From JBGTSJ01 sp041940305 (GTDB lineage Bacteria > Planctomycetota > Planctomycetia > Planctomycetales > Planctomycetaceae): a stretch of 64,000 nt of DNA. The stretch spans positions 248,001-312,000 of the forward strand of contig JBGTSJ010000002.1 in the NCBI GenBank assembly GCA_041940305.1, written 5' to 3'. Shown here in pieces: positions 15,723-24,457 of this stretch (position 1 is the first letter of the stretch; every line of letters begins with the position of its first letter). The position numbers and the translations under genes were made by a program. The notes below the pieces were generated by a model, which did not search any database, was not told the DNA's origin, and saw nothing but the letters and a program-made list of their open reading frames with translations.

Positions 15723-17393
15723 ATGAGCGACGCGCGCCTCGTGAGTTCCGATGGGAACAATAAGGTCCTGTTCTGGGGATGCTTCATCGCCCTCATCACG
15801 ACGGCCTTCGCATTCGTCGGCCGAATGTTTCTGGTTGAAACCTGGGCCACTGAGTTTGAGCTCGATTCGGCACAGGCCGGACGTCTGCTCGGCATCGGCA
15901 TCTGGCCGTTCGCCGTCAGCATCATTCTGTTCAGCCTGGTGATCGACAAGATCGGCTACAAGACCGCAATGCTGTTTGCATTTCTCGGTCACATGGTATG
16001 GGCCGCGATGGGCGTCGCCGCCTACTTCGTCGACGACAAGCAGGTTGGCTTCCAGTTGCTGTACTGGGGCAGCCTGATCTGCGCGCTGGCCAACGGCACC
16101 GTCGAGTCGTTCATCAATCCCGTTGTCGCAACGATGTACAGCCGCGAGAAGACCAAGTGGCTCAACATCCTCCATGCCGGATGGCCGGGTGGTCTCGTCA
16201 TCACTGGGCTGCTGCTGATCGGCATCGACAAGTTCGCGCCGACGACTCCCTGGGCGGTGAAGATCGGATTGATCGCTGCTCCTGCAGTGGTCTATTTCCT
16301 GATGCTGATTGGCCGGAGCTTCCCGGAGAACGAGCGCGTCAGTGCCGGCGTCACCTACCGCGAGATGCTGCAGGAGTTCGGCGTCGCCGGCGCGCTGATC
16401 GTTGCGGTGCTGCTGGTGCTGCAGTTGATGGACTTCTTCGCTCCCCCGCCGCCTGAGGTCCTGTCGACGGGCGTGAAGACCGGCTTTATCGCGCTGGGCG
16501 TCGCAATGGTCGTCGCGTTCGGGCTGTACACCCGGTCGTTCGGCCGGCCGATTCTGATCTTCCTGATCCTGATCATGATGCCGCTGGCGACGACCGAGAT
16601 CGGCACCGACGGCTGGATCACCGGCATCATGGAAGGCGTGGCTGCCAAGCAGAACTTCCATGCCGGCTGGATCCTGGTCTACACGTCGGCCATCATGCTG
16701 GTGCTGCGGTTCTTCGCCGGTCCGATTGTGCATACGCTCTCTCCGCTGGGCCTGCTGGCGGGAAGCGCGGTGCTGGCGATCGTGGGCCTGACGTACCTGA
16801 GCACAACGGCCGGCGTCGGCATCCTGATTGCCGCCACCCTGTATGGATTCGGCAAGACGTTCTTCTGGCCGACAATGCTCGGTGTGGTTTCAGAGCAGTG
16901 TCCCAAGGGGGGCGCATTGACTCTGAATGCCATCAGCGGCATCGGCATGCTGGCGGTCGGGACGCTCGGATTCCCGTACATCGGCATCCTGCAGACGCAG
17001 TCGGCTCAGCAGGCGATCGTCGAAGCGGAATCGCTGCATGCCAAGGTGCCGGGACTGGTGCAGAATGGAGAAGTGCAGCCGGTCACCGAGAAGACCATTT
17101 ATGAGGTGTTGCCCTATGAGGCGATCGACGACGCCAAACTCAACGCGCTGCTGGCTCAAGTGCCGGATGAGAATCGGGCGGCAGTCACAGCGGAGGTGAA
17201 GGAAGTCCGCGACACCAGCAAGCAGGGGGCGCTGGCCGCAATGGCGGCGTTTCCGACGTTCATGTTGATCTGCTATCTGATCCTGATTGCGTACTTCCGC
17301 GCGAAGGGAGGCTATCAGGCGCAGGTTCTGACCGGGCACGAAGCCAAGGACGAGAAGTTTACCGGGGGCGTGCCCGCCGCCGTAGAAGCATGA
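15723..17393 (+). CDS. Major facilitator superfamily transporter
   Basis: Inner-membrane transporter of 556 residues with about 12 hydrophobic segments. The loop after the second or third segment, DKIGYKTAMLF, fits the MFS motif A position. An unusual soluble insert of about 80-90 residues (rich in Glu/Ala/Val, after GFPYIGILQ) precedes the final transmembrane segment. The substrate is not obvious; sugar or nucleoside MFS proteins in planctomycetes have similar lengths. The ATG at 15723 was chosen because upstream codons are not hydrophobic and overlap the holB start region. A short hairpin (17440-17470) lies between it and the next gene. Confidence 0.85.
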   Translation: MSDARLVSSDGNNKVLFWGCFIALITTAFAFVGRMFLVETWATEFELDSAQAGRLLGIGIWPFAVSIILFSLVIDKIGYKTAMLFAFLGHMVWAAMGVAAYFVDDKQVGFQLLYWGSLICALANGTVESFINPVVATMYSREKTKWLNILHAGWPGGLVITGLLLIGIDKFAPTTPWAVKIGLIAAPAVVYFLMLIGRSFPENERVSAGVTYREMLQEFGVAGALIVAVLLVLQLMDFFAPPPPEVLSTGVKTGFIALGVAMVVAFGLYTRSFGRPILIFLILIMMPLATTEIGTDGWITGIMEGVAAKQNFHAGWILVYTSAIMLVLRFFAGPIVHTLSPLGLLAGSAVLAIVGLTYLSTTAGVGILIAATLYGFGKTFFWPTMLGVVSEQCPKGGALTLNAISGIGMLAVGTLGFPYIGILQTQSAQQAIVEAESLHAKVPGLVQNGEVQPVTEKTIYEVLPYEAIDDAKLNALLAQVPDENRAAVTAEVKEVRDTSKQGALAAMAAFPTFMLICYLILIAYFRAKGGYQAQVLTGHEAKDEKFTGGVPAAVEA

Positions 17394-17439
17394 CGCCGCG
17401 AGGTGTTCGCTTAACGATCGCGTTACTCCGACTCGTTCA

Positions 17440-17470
17440 GAAGCCCGGTTTCTTGCAGAAACCGGGTTTC
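17440..17470. repeat. AGAAACCGGG hairpin, copy 1
   Basis: CCCGGTTTCT (17444-17453), loop TGC, AGAAACCGGG (17457-17466), with the stem extended by GAAG/TTTC including one G-T pair. It lies between the MFS and Fe-ADH genes, both on plus, without a U-tract. Confidence 0.85.
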
Positions 17471-17490
17471 TCGTTTGAGGAGATCTCCGC

Positions 17491-18699
17491 ATGCCCCGTT
17501 CCACCTGGAGCTTTTCGTCGGCAGGACGGCTGATGTTCGGGCGCGCTGCCGTGCGCGATCTTCCGGCGGCGGTGCAGCGGTTGGGAATGCGGCGGCTGCT
17601 GATCATCACGGATCCACCGCTGGTGCAGGCAGGGGTCCTGGACCGGGTCCGCGGACCGCTGCAGGAGAGCGGGCTGACGTGCGAGGTGTTCGACGGCGGT
17701 GAGCCGGAGCCGTCGGTTGATTGCGCGGAGCGGGCCGTCATCGCGGCCCGCGCCGCGCAGCCGGACGCACTCATCGGTTTGGGAGGCGGGAGCAATATCG
17801 ACCTGGCGAAGATTGTCGCGGCGGTCGTGACGCACGGCGGCGGGTGCCTCGATTACATCAACTATGACAGGGTGCCGGGCCCCGTGCTGCCGCTCATTGC
17901 TGTACCGACCACATCCGGCACCGGCAGTGAGGTGTCCCATGCTGCAGTGCTGACCGATCGCTCCAACCACATGAAGGTCAGCACGCTCAGCCCGTATTTG
18001 CGGCCGGCACTGGCGGTGGTGGATCCGGAGTTGACGCTCACGTGTCCCCGGCAGACGACCGCCGACAGCGGCATCGACGCCCTGACCCATGCTGTGGAAG
18101 CCTTCACGGCGACGGATTGGCCGGACCTCGACGCCGCCCCCGGAGGCTTTGCGGCGTATGAAGGCAAATCGCCCATTCCCGACGCATTCGCGGAACGGGC
18201 CGTGCGGCTGATCGCGCAACATCTGCTCACGGCTGTGAGCGAACCGCTGAACATTGAGGCCCGATCCGGCATGTCGCTGGCCGCTACAACGGCCGGCCTG
18301 GCGTTCTCCAATGCGGCCGTAGCGCTCGTGCATGCGATGGAGTATCCGCTCGGCGGCGCGGTGCACGTCACGCATGGCGCGGGGAACGGGCTACTGCTGC
18401 CGCACGTGATGCGTTTTCTGCTCCCGGTGCGTGCCGCCGAATACGCGCGGCTTGCCGGGCTGCTGGGCGAGGAGACCGCCGGTGTGACTCAGGACGTCGC
18501 CGCCGCGCGGGCCGTCGAAGCGGTGGAGCGTCTGTGCGACGACATCGGCATCCCGCGCCGCATCCGGGACCTGGGCGGGCGCGAGGATCAGCTGCCGGGC
18601 TTCGCGGAAAGGGCCTTCGCCATCAAGCGGCTGATGGCGCTGACACCCTGCCCGGTGACGCCGGAGGACATTCTGCAGATCTATCGCGCGGCGTATTAG
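17491..18699 (+). CDS. Iron-containing alcohol dehydrogenase
   Basis: A 402-residue NAD(P)-dependent oxidoreductase of the Fe-ADH/dehydroquinate-synthase fold. Diagnostic elements are GGGSNIDLAK (nucleotide binding), TTSGTGSEVS, the metal-site sequence DALTHAVEAF (Asp and His) and downstream histidines in LVHAMEYPLGG and THGAGNGLLLP. Family activities include alcohol dehydrogenase, hydroxyacid-oxoacid transhydrogenase and maleylacetate reductase; the sequence alone does not separate them. The ATG has a strong ribosome site, GAGGAG, about 7-8 nt upstream. Next on the strand is a receiver protein 103 bp on. Confidence 0.9.
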   Translation: MPRSTWSFSSAGRLMFGRAAVRDLPAAVQRLGMRRLLIITDPPLVQAGVLDRVRGPLQESGLTCEVFDGGEPEPSVDCAERAVIAARAAQPDALIGLGGGSNIDLAKIVAAVVTHGGGCLDYINYDRVPGPVLPLIAVPTTSGTGSEVSHAAVLTDRSNHMKVSTLSPYLRPALAVVDPELTLTCPRQTTADSGIDALTHAVEAFTATDWPDLDAAPGGFAAYEGKSPIPDAFAERAVRLIAQHLLTAVSEPLNIEARSGMSLAATTAGLAFSNAAVALVHAMEYPLGGAVHVTHGAGNGLLLPHVMRFLLPVRAAEYARLAGLLGEETAGVTQDVAAARAVEAVERLCDDIGIPRRIRDLGGREDQLPGFAERAFAIKRLMALTPCPVTPEDILQIYRAAY

Positions 18700-18802
18700 G
18701 TTGTGCGAGCTCGCAGCGAAGTCGAAAGGTTCGCGCGTCTTGAGTCTGTCCCGGCGTGGTCCTATGATGGCTCCGTGCGGGCAGCACTAAAGTCAACGGA
18801 AC

Positions 18803-19240
18803 ATGGCCGACCAGAAATTCATCCTGTTGATTGAGGACGACCGCGAGACGTCGTCGACTCTGAGCGGCGTGCTGCAGGGCGCCGGCTACAACGTGACCTG
18901 CGCGCCCAATGGGGTGGAGGGGCAGCGGATGCTGCAGGCCGGCACTCCCGACCTCGTCATCACTGACATGATGATGCCGAAGATGGGAGGGTTCCCCGTG
19001 CTCGAGTTCATCCGCACGATGGAGAAGCCGCCCAAGGTCATCATGATCACCGCGAACGAGGGGGGCCGGCACAAGGCTTACGCGGAGATGCTGGGGGTGG
19101 TGAATTATCTGCGCAAGCCGTTCGCAATGGACGTGATGCTCGAGGCGGTCAAGACCGCGCTGGCGGACGACGAACCGGAAGAAAAGTCGTCGGGACCGAT
19201 CAAACGGTCGCGCACGTCGCGGAAGAAGGCCGAGGGCTAA
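18803..19240 (+). CDS. Single-domain response regulator
   Basis: A 145-residue protein with a stand-alone receiver domain (residues 6-125) and a basic, charged tail (KRSRTSRKKAEG). The acid pair is IEDDRE, the phospho-acceptor Asp is in ITDMMMPKMGG, the switch Thr in MITANE and the conserved Lys in LRKPFAM, so it should be phosphorylatable. No output domain is present; such proteins work by protein-protein contact, for example in phosphorelays. No histidine kinase lies nearby. Confidence 0.92.
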   Translation: MADQKFILLIEDDRETSSTLSGVLQGAGYNVTCAPNGVEGQRMLQAGTPDLVITDMMMPKMGGFPVLEFIRTMEKPPKVIMITANEGGRHKAYAEMLGVVNYLRKPFAMDVMLEAVKTALADDEPEEKSSGPIKRSRTSRKKAEG

Positions 19241-19260
19241 GGTTGTTCGCCGGCGATCAG

Positions 19261-19521
19261 TCAGTCATAGATGCCGAAGTTGCGCTCAATCTCGCGGGCA
19301 CGCTCGGACATCGTGAATTCCCGAAACCAGCGCGGTTCAGTAGCCGTTTCCCGCTGGCGGTCACCGCGGGCTTCGACGCCGGCGTCGCGGACCCACTGCT
19401 CATCCGGTCCTACAGCGGGATCGGCGTTGTCATTGATGGACTGCAGCCAGGTGCGCGGGGAGGTGCAACCCCCTGCGAGCAGACACGCAGTCACCATGAG
19501 GCACGGAAGGCAAATTCGCAT
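19261..19521 (-). CDS. Small lipoprotein of unknown function
   Basis: An 86-residue protein starting with a classical lipoprotein signal: basic residue, hydrophobic core and lipobox LAGGC with the acylated Cys at 19. The mature 67 residues are charged, with SPRTWLQSIND after the Cys and a C-terminal amphipathic helix (SERAREIERNFGIYD). The motif near the end suggests a conserved short C-terminal helix, but I do not recognise a family. The ATG at 19519-19521 has an AGGACGG upstream. Its stop lies 20 bp from the stop of the receiver gene, so the two converge. Confidence 0.65.
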   Translation of the reverse strand: MRICLPCLMVTACLLAGGCTSPRTWLQSINDNADPAVGPDEQWVRDAGVEARGDRQRETATEPRWFREFTMSERAREIERNFGIYD

Positions 19522-19754
19522 GACGACGCGGCCGTCCTGACGTGGGGCGATCGGACTCAAGGCACGGATCACGGCCGCGAGCGGACTTGTTCGCGGCCGA
19601 ATCGCGACGCACAATGACGCTGGGCACACTGTTGCAGGAGTCTATGCGGCTGTCGAGACTCGTTCGACGAGTCGTTCGTGCGGCCTCGCCGACCTCAGGA
19701 TGAGACGACTGGCGGCGTCCCGTTACGATCCGGCTGTCGAAGTCCATGCGTGCT

Positions 19755-19760
19755 AGGAAG
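19755..19760 (+). promoter_or_regulatory. Ribosome site deciding the bshB1 TTG start
   Basis: AGGAAG, 7 nt before the TTG at 19768-19770; no ATG or GTG at this position of the conserved N-terminus. Confidence 0.7.
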
Positions 19761-19767
19761 TTCCGAA

Positions 19768-20475
19768 TTGACGACGCCTGATGCTCCGCTGGATTTGCTC
19801 GTGGTCGCCGCGCATCCGGATGACGCTGAGATCAGCGTCGGCGGGACGATTGTGCAGTCGATCCGGCAGGGATTGCGCGTCGGGATCGTCGATCTGACCA
19901 GCGGCGAGCCGACCCCGCGCGGGTCCCCCGAAGTTCGGCGACGCGAGACGGAGGCCGCCACGCGCGAGCTGGGAATCCACTGGAGAACCAACCTCGGGCT
20001 GCCCAATCGCCGGCTGCAGGAGGATCTGGAGTCGCGCCGGGCAGTCGCCGGAGTGTTCCGGCTGACGAGGCCGGGAGTGATCCTGGCCCCGTACTGGGAG
20101 GACGCCCATCCCGACCACATCGCCGCAAGCCGTTTGTGCGACGCGGCGCGGTTCTGGTCGAAGCTGTCCCGGACGGACCTTCCCGGGGAGGCGTTCTGGC
20201 CGCCGCGGATCTACTACTACTGGAGCATCCACCTCCGGATTCATCCGCACGCCAGCTTCGTGGTCGATATCAGTGACGCGATCGAGCAGAAGTTGCAGGC
20301 GGTCGCAGCCTATGAGAGCCAGTTCCCTGCGCAGCGTTCCGACACGCTTCCGACTGCACTCGATGACATTCGCGACCGGGCGCGGTACTGGGGCTGGTCC
20401 ATCCATGCGGCGTACGGCGAGCCGCTGGCGTCGCGGGAACAGATCGGCGTTGCCGGCCTGCACAACATCCGGTAA
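19768..20475 (+). CDS. bshB1: Bacillithiol biosynthesis deacetylase BshB1 (PIG-L family)
   Basis: Zinc-dependent deacetylation of N-acetylglucosaminyl malate to GlcN-malate in bacillithiol synthesis. Residues near the N-terminus read VVAAHPDDAEISVGG, with the PIG-L/LmbE zinc motif AHPDD; the third ligand is in EDAHPDHIAAS. The segments VGIVDLTSGE, NLGLPNRRL and SFVVDISD match BshB1 rather than other LmbE proteins, and 235 residues is the usual length. The start is a TTG at 19768-19770 because AGGAAG at 19755-19760 lies 7 nt before it; the upstream GTG lacks such a site. No bshA or bshC is visible in the window. Confidence 0.85.
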   Translation: MTTPDAPLDLLVVAAHPDDAEISVGGTIVQSIRQGLRVGIVDLTSGEPTPRGSPEVRRRETEAATRELGIHWRTNLGLPNRRLQEDLESRRAVAGVFRLTRPGVILAPYWEDAHPDHIAASRLCDAARFWSKLSRTDLPGEAFWPPRIYYYWSIHLRIHPHASFVVDISDAIEQKLQAVAAYESQFPAQRSDTLPTALDDIRDRARYWGWSIHAAYGEPLASREQIGVAGLHNIR

Positions 20476-20695
20476 CTCGCTCGTGCCGGATCTCGGGATT
20501 CCAAGGATGATGAGCAATGGGACGGCAATGCGCGATGTAACGCCGGTCCCGAAAGCAATCGCCTGCTCCAGGTGGGCCCCCTGCCATGGCTGCGATTGCG
20601 GGTGATCCATGCTGCCTGTGTCGATCTGCGTGCTATGGATTGAGACAGCGGCTGTGCAAGCGGATCGCCGTGCGGGCGGATGCTGAGAGTTTGGT

Positions 20696-21523
20696 ATGCA
20701 TGCGATTCATGAGGGGCGACAGAATGCGTGGCTGAGTCTGGTGCGGCATGTGCCGACTTCAGCCGTGATCGCAGGGGGCAGCCTGCTGTTGATCGCGATC
20801 GGCACGCATCCGGGGTTTGGCGAACAGTTCGAAAGCGCATGGCTGATTCTGGGAGTGCTTGGGCTGGTCTGCGCCGTGGGACTCTCCGAGGCGCACCGGC
20901 GGCATGACCAGCAGCAGGCGGCGCGGATCGCAGCCTGCCTGACCGAGGCCCAGACGGATCCGCTGACAGGCTGCGGCAATCGCAGGCTGTTCGAAGAGCG
21001 CCTCCGCGCGGCGCTTAGGTCGCAGGTGCGTCAGCCGGTCTCAGTGCTGTTCGTGGACTTCGACATGATGCAGCAGATCAACGAGCGCTACGGACATCAG
21101 GCGGGTGACGCCGTACTGGCGGGATCGGTTCCCCGTCTGCTGACGGCGCTCGGACAGAGGGCCACGATCGGACGCTACGGCGGAGAAGAGTTCGGGATTC
21201 TGCTGGAGCAGACGTCACTGACCGAAGCCGCGCGGCTGGGCGAGCAGGTGCGGCATGAGTTTTCCAAGGCGACGTTTGAGCACCGGGGACAGGAGATTCA
21301 CGTCACCGTCAGCGTCGGAGTCGCGCAAGGCGCCCCGCTCGAACGTGCCGAGCAAGTTATCGGGCGGGCGGATGCGTGCGTCTTCGCGGCGAAGTCGGCC
21401 GGACGCGACTGTGTCTTCGTGCACGACGGCTCGAGCTGCGTGGATGAGACAACATTCGTTCACCCTGTCCCTGCCATCAGCCGGCCGGATGGACAGCCTA
21501 AGACTCACTCGATCGAATCATGA
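20696..21523 (+). CDS. Membrane-anchored GGDEF diguanylate cyclase
   Basis: A 275-residue protein. Two hydrophobic segments (about residues 22-37 and 46-62) anchor it in the membrane with a short loop between, and the cytoplasmic linker holds SEAHRRHDQQQ. The GGDEF domain spans about 85-250: DPLTGCGNRRLFE, FVDFDMMQQINERYGHQAGD and the active-site loop RYGGEEFGILLE (GGEEF, catalytically competent). The RxxD inhibitory site five residues upstream of the loop is absent, so product inhibition is unlikely. The next gene starts inside its stop codon (ATGA) and encodes a paralogue of its membrane part. Confidence 0.9.
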   Translation: MHAIHEGRQNAWLSLVRHVPTSAVIAGGSLLLIAIGTHPGFGEQFESAWLILGVLGLVCAVGLSEAHRRHDQQQAARIAACLTEAQTDPLTGCGNRRLFEERLRAALRSQVRQPVSVLFVDFDMMQQINERYGHQAGDAVLAGSVPRLLTALGQRATIGRYGGEEFGILLEQTSLTEAARLGEQVRHEFSKATFEHRGQEIHVTVSVGVAQGAPLERAEQVIGRADACVFAAKSAGRDCVFVHDGSSCVDETTFVHPVPAISRPDGQPKTHSIES

Positions 21524-21957
21524 AGACGATGTCGCGGGCCCATGAGAGCCATTGCGGGCCATCGATGATTGCGTTCGGCGGCGCTCTGCTGATCACTGCC
21601 AGTCTCGCTCCGGGCCTGGCCGCGGACGTCGCGTGGAGTTGGCTGAGCGCCGGGACAGCCGGGCTGTCGTCGGCCGTGGCGATCTCGGAGCGACACAAAC
21701 ATGGGACCCAACCGGCCGCCACCCGGACGGAGGCGCCGGGCGAGGCCCTGTACATCGTTTCCGTGCTGCGCAACAACGTCTGGTTCGAGACGTCGGCCGT
21801 CTATACCAGCGTCGCCCAGGCCGGAACTGCAGCGCTTGCGATCCGCCAGCGGCTGGGATGTGAAACAGCCATTTCGGTGGTGGCCTCTGCGCACGCGGTA
21901 TCCGCCGTCAGTCCGCCGGCGCCGTCGAAAGCGGGTACTCCCGCAACGTGCGGCTGA
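21520..21957 (+). CDS. Hypothetical membrane protein paralogous to the GGDEF protein's anchor
   Basis: A 145-residue protein, translationally coupled by an ATGA overlap with the GGDEF gene. Residues 13-62 hold two hydrophobic segments and align by eye with the N-terminus of the GGDEF protein: both have a Pro-Ser start, a GG-x-LL-I core, a Trp-Leu pair, GL-x2-AV and end in SE-x-H-x2-H. Instead of a GGDEF domain it carries a 60-residue tail (ALYIVSVLRNN, then a Pro/Ser-rich end) that I do not recognise. A role as partner of the cyclase in the membrane is an inference. Its last 50 bp overlap the 3' end of the HEAT gene on the other strand. Confidence 0.65.
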   Translation: MKTMSRAHESHCGPSMIAFGGALLITASLAPGLAADVAWSWLSAGTAGLSSAVAISERHKHGTQPAATRTEAPGEALYIVSVLRNNVWFETSAVYTSVAQAGTAALAIRQRLGCETAISVVASAHAVSAVSPPAPSKAGTPATCG

Positions 21958-24154
21958 GCGACTCGTCCGGCGGCTTGAGCGAGCCAATCACGGAGGCCAG
22001 CGCGGTCTGCATTTCCGGCTCGGTCGCCTGCTGAAATGCCTGGTTGAGGTCGCCAAGCGTGCCGTTCCCAATCAGCACGCCGAACCGCTGAATGTGGAAG
22101 GCGAGTTGCAGCGCGGCGGTCTCGCGAATGGCCAGATCGAACCCGGGGGCGACCGCGGATTCGGCCAGTCGCTCCTGTGCCGCCCGAGTCGGAACACCTC
22201 CCAGCGCAATCAACGCGTCGCGGGCCAGCGCCGGCTCGTTCACGGCGCTCGACAGCGCCGTTTCGGCCGGACGCAAATCGAACAGTCTGGTGCGGTGCCC
22301 TTCGGCGATATGCCGCAGCCAGTACGCAGCGGCCGCGCGTTGGGCATCGCGCTGATCGGACGTCAGCGGGGCGGGCGAGATCTGAGCGAGCATCGGCCGC
22401 AATGCCCGCGTCAGGTCCCGGGTGTTGTTGGCTTCTTCGACGTAAACGACAGGCTGCGCCGTCATCAGTTCCTGGACGGCGGATTGCATGCCGGCGGGAC
22501 CATAGATCGCGATCGGCACGTTCCGTGTGCGCGCATCCGCCCGGAAGTTGGCAACGGTCTGCGACAGCTCCCAGCGGATGGAATTCAGGTGGACGACGGC
22601 CAGCCCGACCGGATGCGTCACCGCGCGCTGAAAGCCCTCCTGCCCCGTCGTGGCAATCATGGAATCGAAGCCGATGGCGCCGACCAGCGACGCCACGATG
22701 CTGGCGCGATCGACGTTCGGGTCAATGATCACGGATTGCGGCTGGGACGTTCCGGCCAGTTCCCGGGCGAAGATCTCCACGACGCGTTCCGTTCGGCCGA
22801 ACGAAGTCTCGGGATCCAGCTGCATCACGGTGCTGGCCGCGGCGAACTGCACTCGCGTGTCAGGAGCGTCGAGTGCGCGGACGAGCGGCGGCCACTCCGT
22901 CCCGGTGCGCTGCAGCAGATGTCTCGTCCCGATGCGGCCGAGGACTTCCGTGGCCGCAATCGCTGCTGCGGCGTTCTGTTCGGTGAGCGCCAGATCCAGC
23001 ACTCGCTCCGCTGTTTCGGCGCCGGCAATCAACGCCAGGTCGTGCGCCGTGCCGGGACCGGTCGGCATGGGCTGGTCCCAGCCGGCCCGTGCGCGATCAC
23101 CAGCCAGTGCCAACGCCAGGAACAGCGCCTGCCCCTCGGCATCGGAGGGTTCGACCGCCATTGCATCCCGGGCCAGTTGCTGTCCGACGTACATTGAAGC
23201 GGAGGTCGGCGTCACGCGATGTTCGACGACGGTGCCCACCGCCTCGTCCCAAACCCAGAGGCTGACGAGTCCATCTTCGTCCATGGTCCACTCGGCATCA
23301 CCGCGAAAATAGGCGCGGGCGGCGTCGCGCAATCGCTGCCCAATTCCGAACGAAGGGATCCGGGCAACCCGTTCCGGATCTCCGAACAGCAACCGCGAAA
23401 TCGCCGTGCGGGCGGAGCGCTGCACACCGGCCGGAGATGCCGCGTCAAAGGCGGGGCGCCAGAGGTGGGCCAGCGCCTGGTCGCGCGTGGCGATGTAACC
23501 CAGGGCGTCGATAGCGTCCCCCGGCAATCGCTCTCCCGGAGCTCGCACGGCGCCGAGCAGCGGGCCGACAGCGGGCTCGCCCAACTGGATCAGTGTCGCA
23601 ATCACCAGACTGCGGTCCACGTTCGATTCGGGATCGCTCATTCGCTGCAGCAGCGGGGGCACGGCGGCCGATCCCAGATGCTTGAGTTCATCCACCGCTT
23701 CAGCCTGCTCGCGCGGCGAGCCGCCAAGCTTGTCGAGCACTCCGTCCAGGTACGCCGGATCATTAATCCGCGCCAGCGACGCCCGGGTCAACCGATCCAT
23801 CAGGTCCTGAGATTGCGGCTGCAGCGCCGTGATCCTCGCCAGCTGTAAGAACGTGCCGGTGCCGTGCTTTTCCCGGAGCGCCAGCAGCGTCTCATCGTCC
23901 GGCTCGAGCGAGAGAAACTCATCCAGATAGCGGGCCGCCAGTTCGGGCCTGGACAGCCGGACCATCAGCAGGATGGCGTCGAAGTACTCATCGGCGTTCC
24001 GCGGGGCCCGGGCAAGGGGCGACGTTTCGGCTTCAGCGGGCGCTGCTTCATCGGGGGCCGGTTGCGCGCAAGCCGACCGCGGTGCGACCAGCGACAGCGA
24101 TGACAGGCTCAATGCGCCCAACGCTGCAACAGACAGGATTCGTCGAACAGGCAT
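21908..24154 (-). CDS. Secreted HEAT-repeat protein with embedded pseudo-receiver domain
   Basis: A 748-residue exported protein: signal peptide of about 29 residues ending ACAQP, an acidic Pro/Ala linker, then helical HEAT-like repeats (for example AVPPLLQRMSD, AVGPLLGAV) over most of its length. Between about residues 475 and 588 is a domain that follows the receiver (CheY) pattern closely: IIDPNVDR, IATTGQEGFQ, then FRADARTRNVPIAIYG. The phospho-acceptor Asp position reads His (VVHLNS), the switch Thr position is Gly and the Lys position reads VEE, so it cannot work as a phospho-receiver. Function is unknown; a structural or binding role in the periplasm is inferred. The ATG at 24152-24154 was chosen for the signal peptide. 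Confidence 0.75.
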   Translation of the reverse strand: MPVRRILSVAALGALSLSSLSLVAPRSACAQPAPDEAAPAEAETSPLARAPRNADEYFDAILLMVRLSRPELAARYLDEFLSLEPDDETLLALREKHGTGTFLQLARITALQPQSQDLMDRLTRASLARINDPAYLDGVLDKLGGSPREQAEAVDELKHLGSAAVPPLLQRMSDPESNVDRSLVIATLIQLGEPAVGPLLGAVRAPGERLPGDAIDALGYIATRDQALAHLWRPAFDAASPAGVQRSARTAISRLLFGDPERVARIPSFGIGQRLRDAARAYFRGDAEWTMDEDGLVSLWVWDEAVGTVVEHRVTPTSASMYVGQQLARDAMAVEPSDAEGQALFLALALAGDRARAGWDQPMPTGPGTAHDLALIAGAETAERVLDLALTEQNAAAAIAATEVLGRIGTRHLLQRTGTEWPPLVRALDAPDTRVQFAAASTVMQLDPETSFGRTERVVEIFARELAGTSQPQSVIIDPNVDRASIVASLVGAIGFDSMIATTGQEGFQRAVTHPVGLAVVHLNSIRWELSQTVANFRADARTRNVPIAIYGPAGMQSAVQELMTAQPVVYVEEANNTRDLTRALRPMLAQISPAPLTSDQRDAQRAAAAYWLRHIAEGHRTRLFDLRPAETALSSAVNEPALARDALIALGGVPTRAAQERLAESAVAPGFDLAIRETAALQLAFHIQRFGVLIGNGTLGDLNQAFQQATEPEMQTALASVIGSLKPPDESLSRTLREYPLSTAPAD

Positions 24155-24457
24155 TCCGCAACTCCGAGTTCCCGCTGACTGTGTGAGGCGCGCCGTTAGG
24201 TCGCGCCGCGACAGGCCGATGGACAATCTGCGTCGATCGTCCCCGGTTGATCCGCCAGGGACCAGTGTCCCCCCGGACCGGGCCGCGAGCAATCGTTTTT
24301 CGCCGCCGGTCCAGAAGTGCGGGAATTCCGCAGAATCCCGCATCCACTCGGGAATGGACGTACCCTCCCCCCGCAGGCCGGGAATTGGCCCGTATCGATA
24401 ATATCGATTCTCGGGCGGCCGGACTTGAGCGGATTGGAGAATCGGCGCAGCCGCGGG
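24155..24457. other. 303-bp gap between GT2-methyltransferase and HEAT genes
   Basis: Contains an ATCGATAATATCGAT near-palindrome around 24394-24409 and an 8-bp inverted repeat CGATTCTC/GAGAATCG (24405-24412, 24437-24444). Either may mark the end of the upstream minus-strand unit or the promoter of the HEAT gene. No coding frame. Confidence 0.5.

Noticed and set aside
18704..18715. 12-bp perfect palindrome TGCGAGCTCGCA after the Fe-ADH gene
   Set aside because: Too short and GC-rich to separate from chance; no promoter-like context.
21701..23197. Open frame of about 498 codons on plus opposite the HEAT gene
   Set aside because: Arg-rich antisense frame without domains; the minus-strand protein has a signal peptide and repeats.
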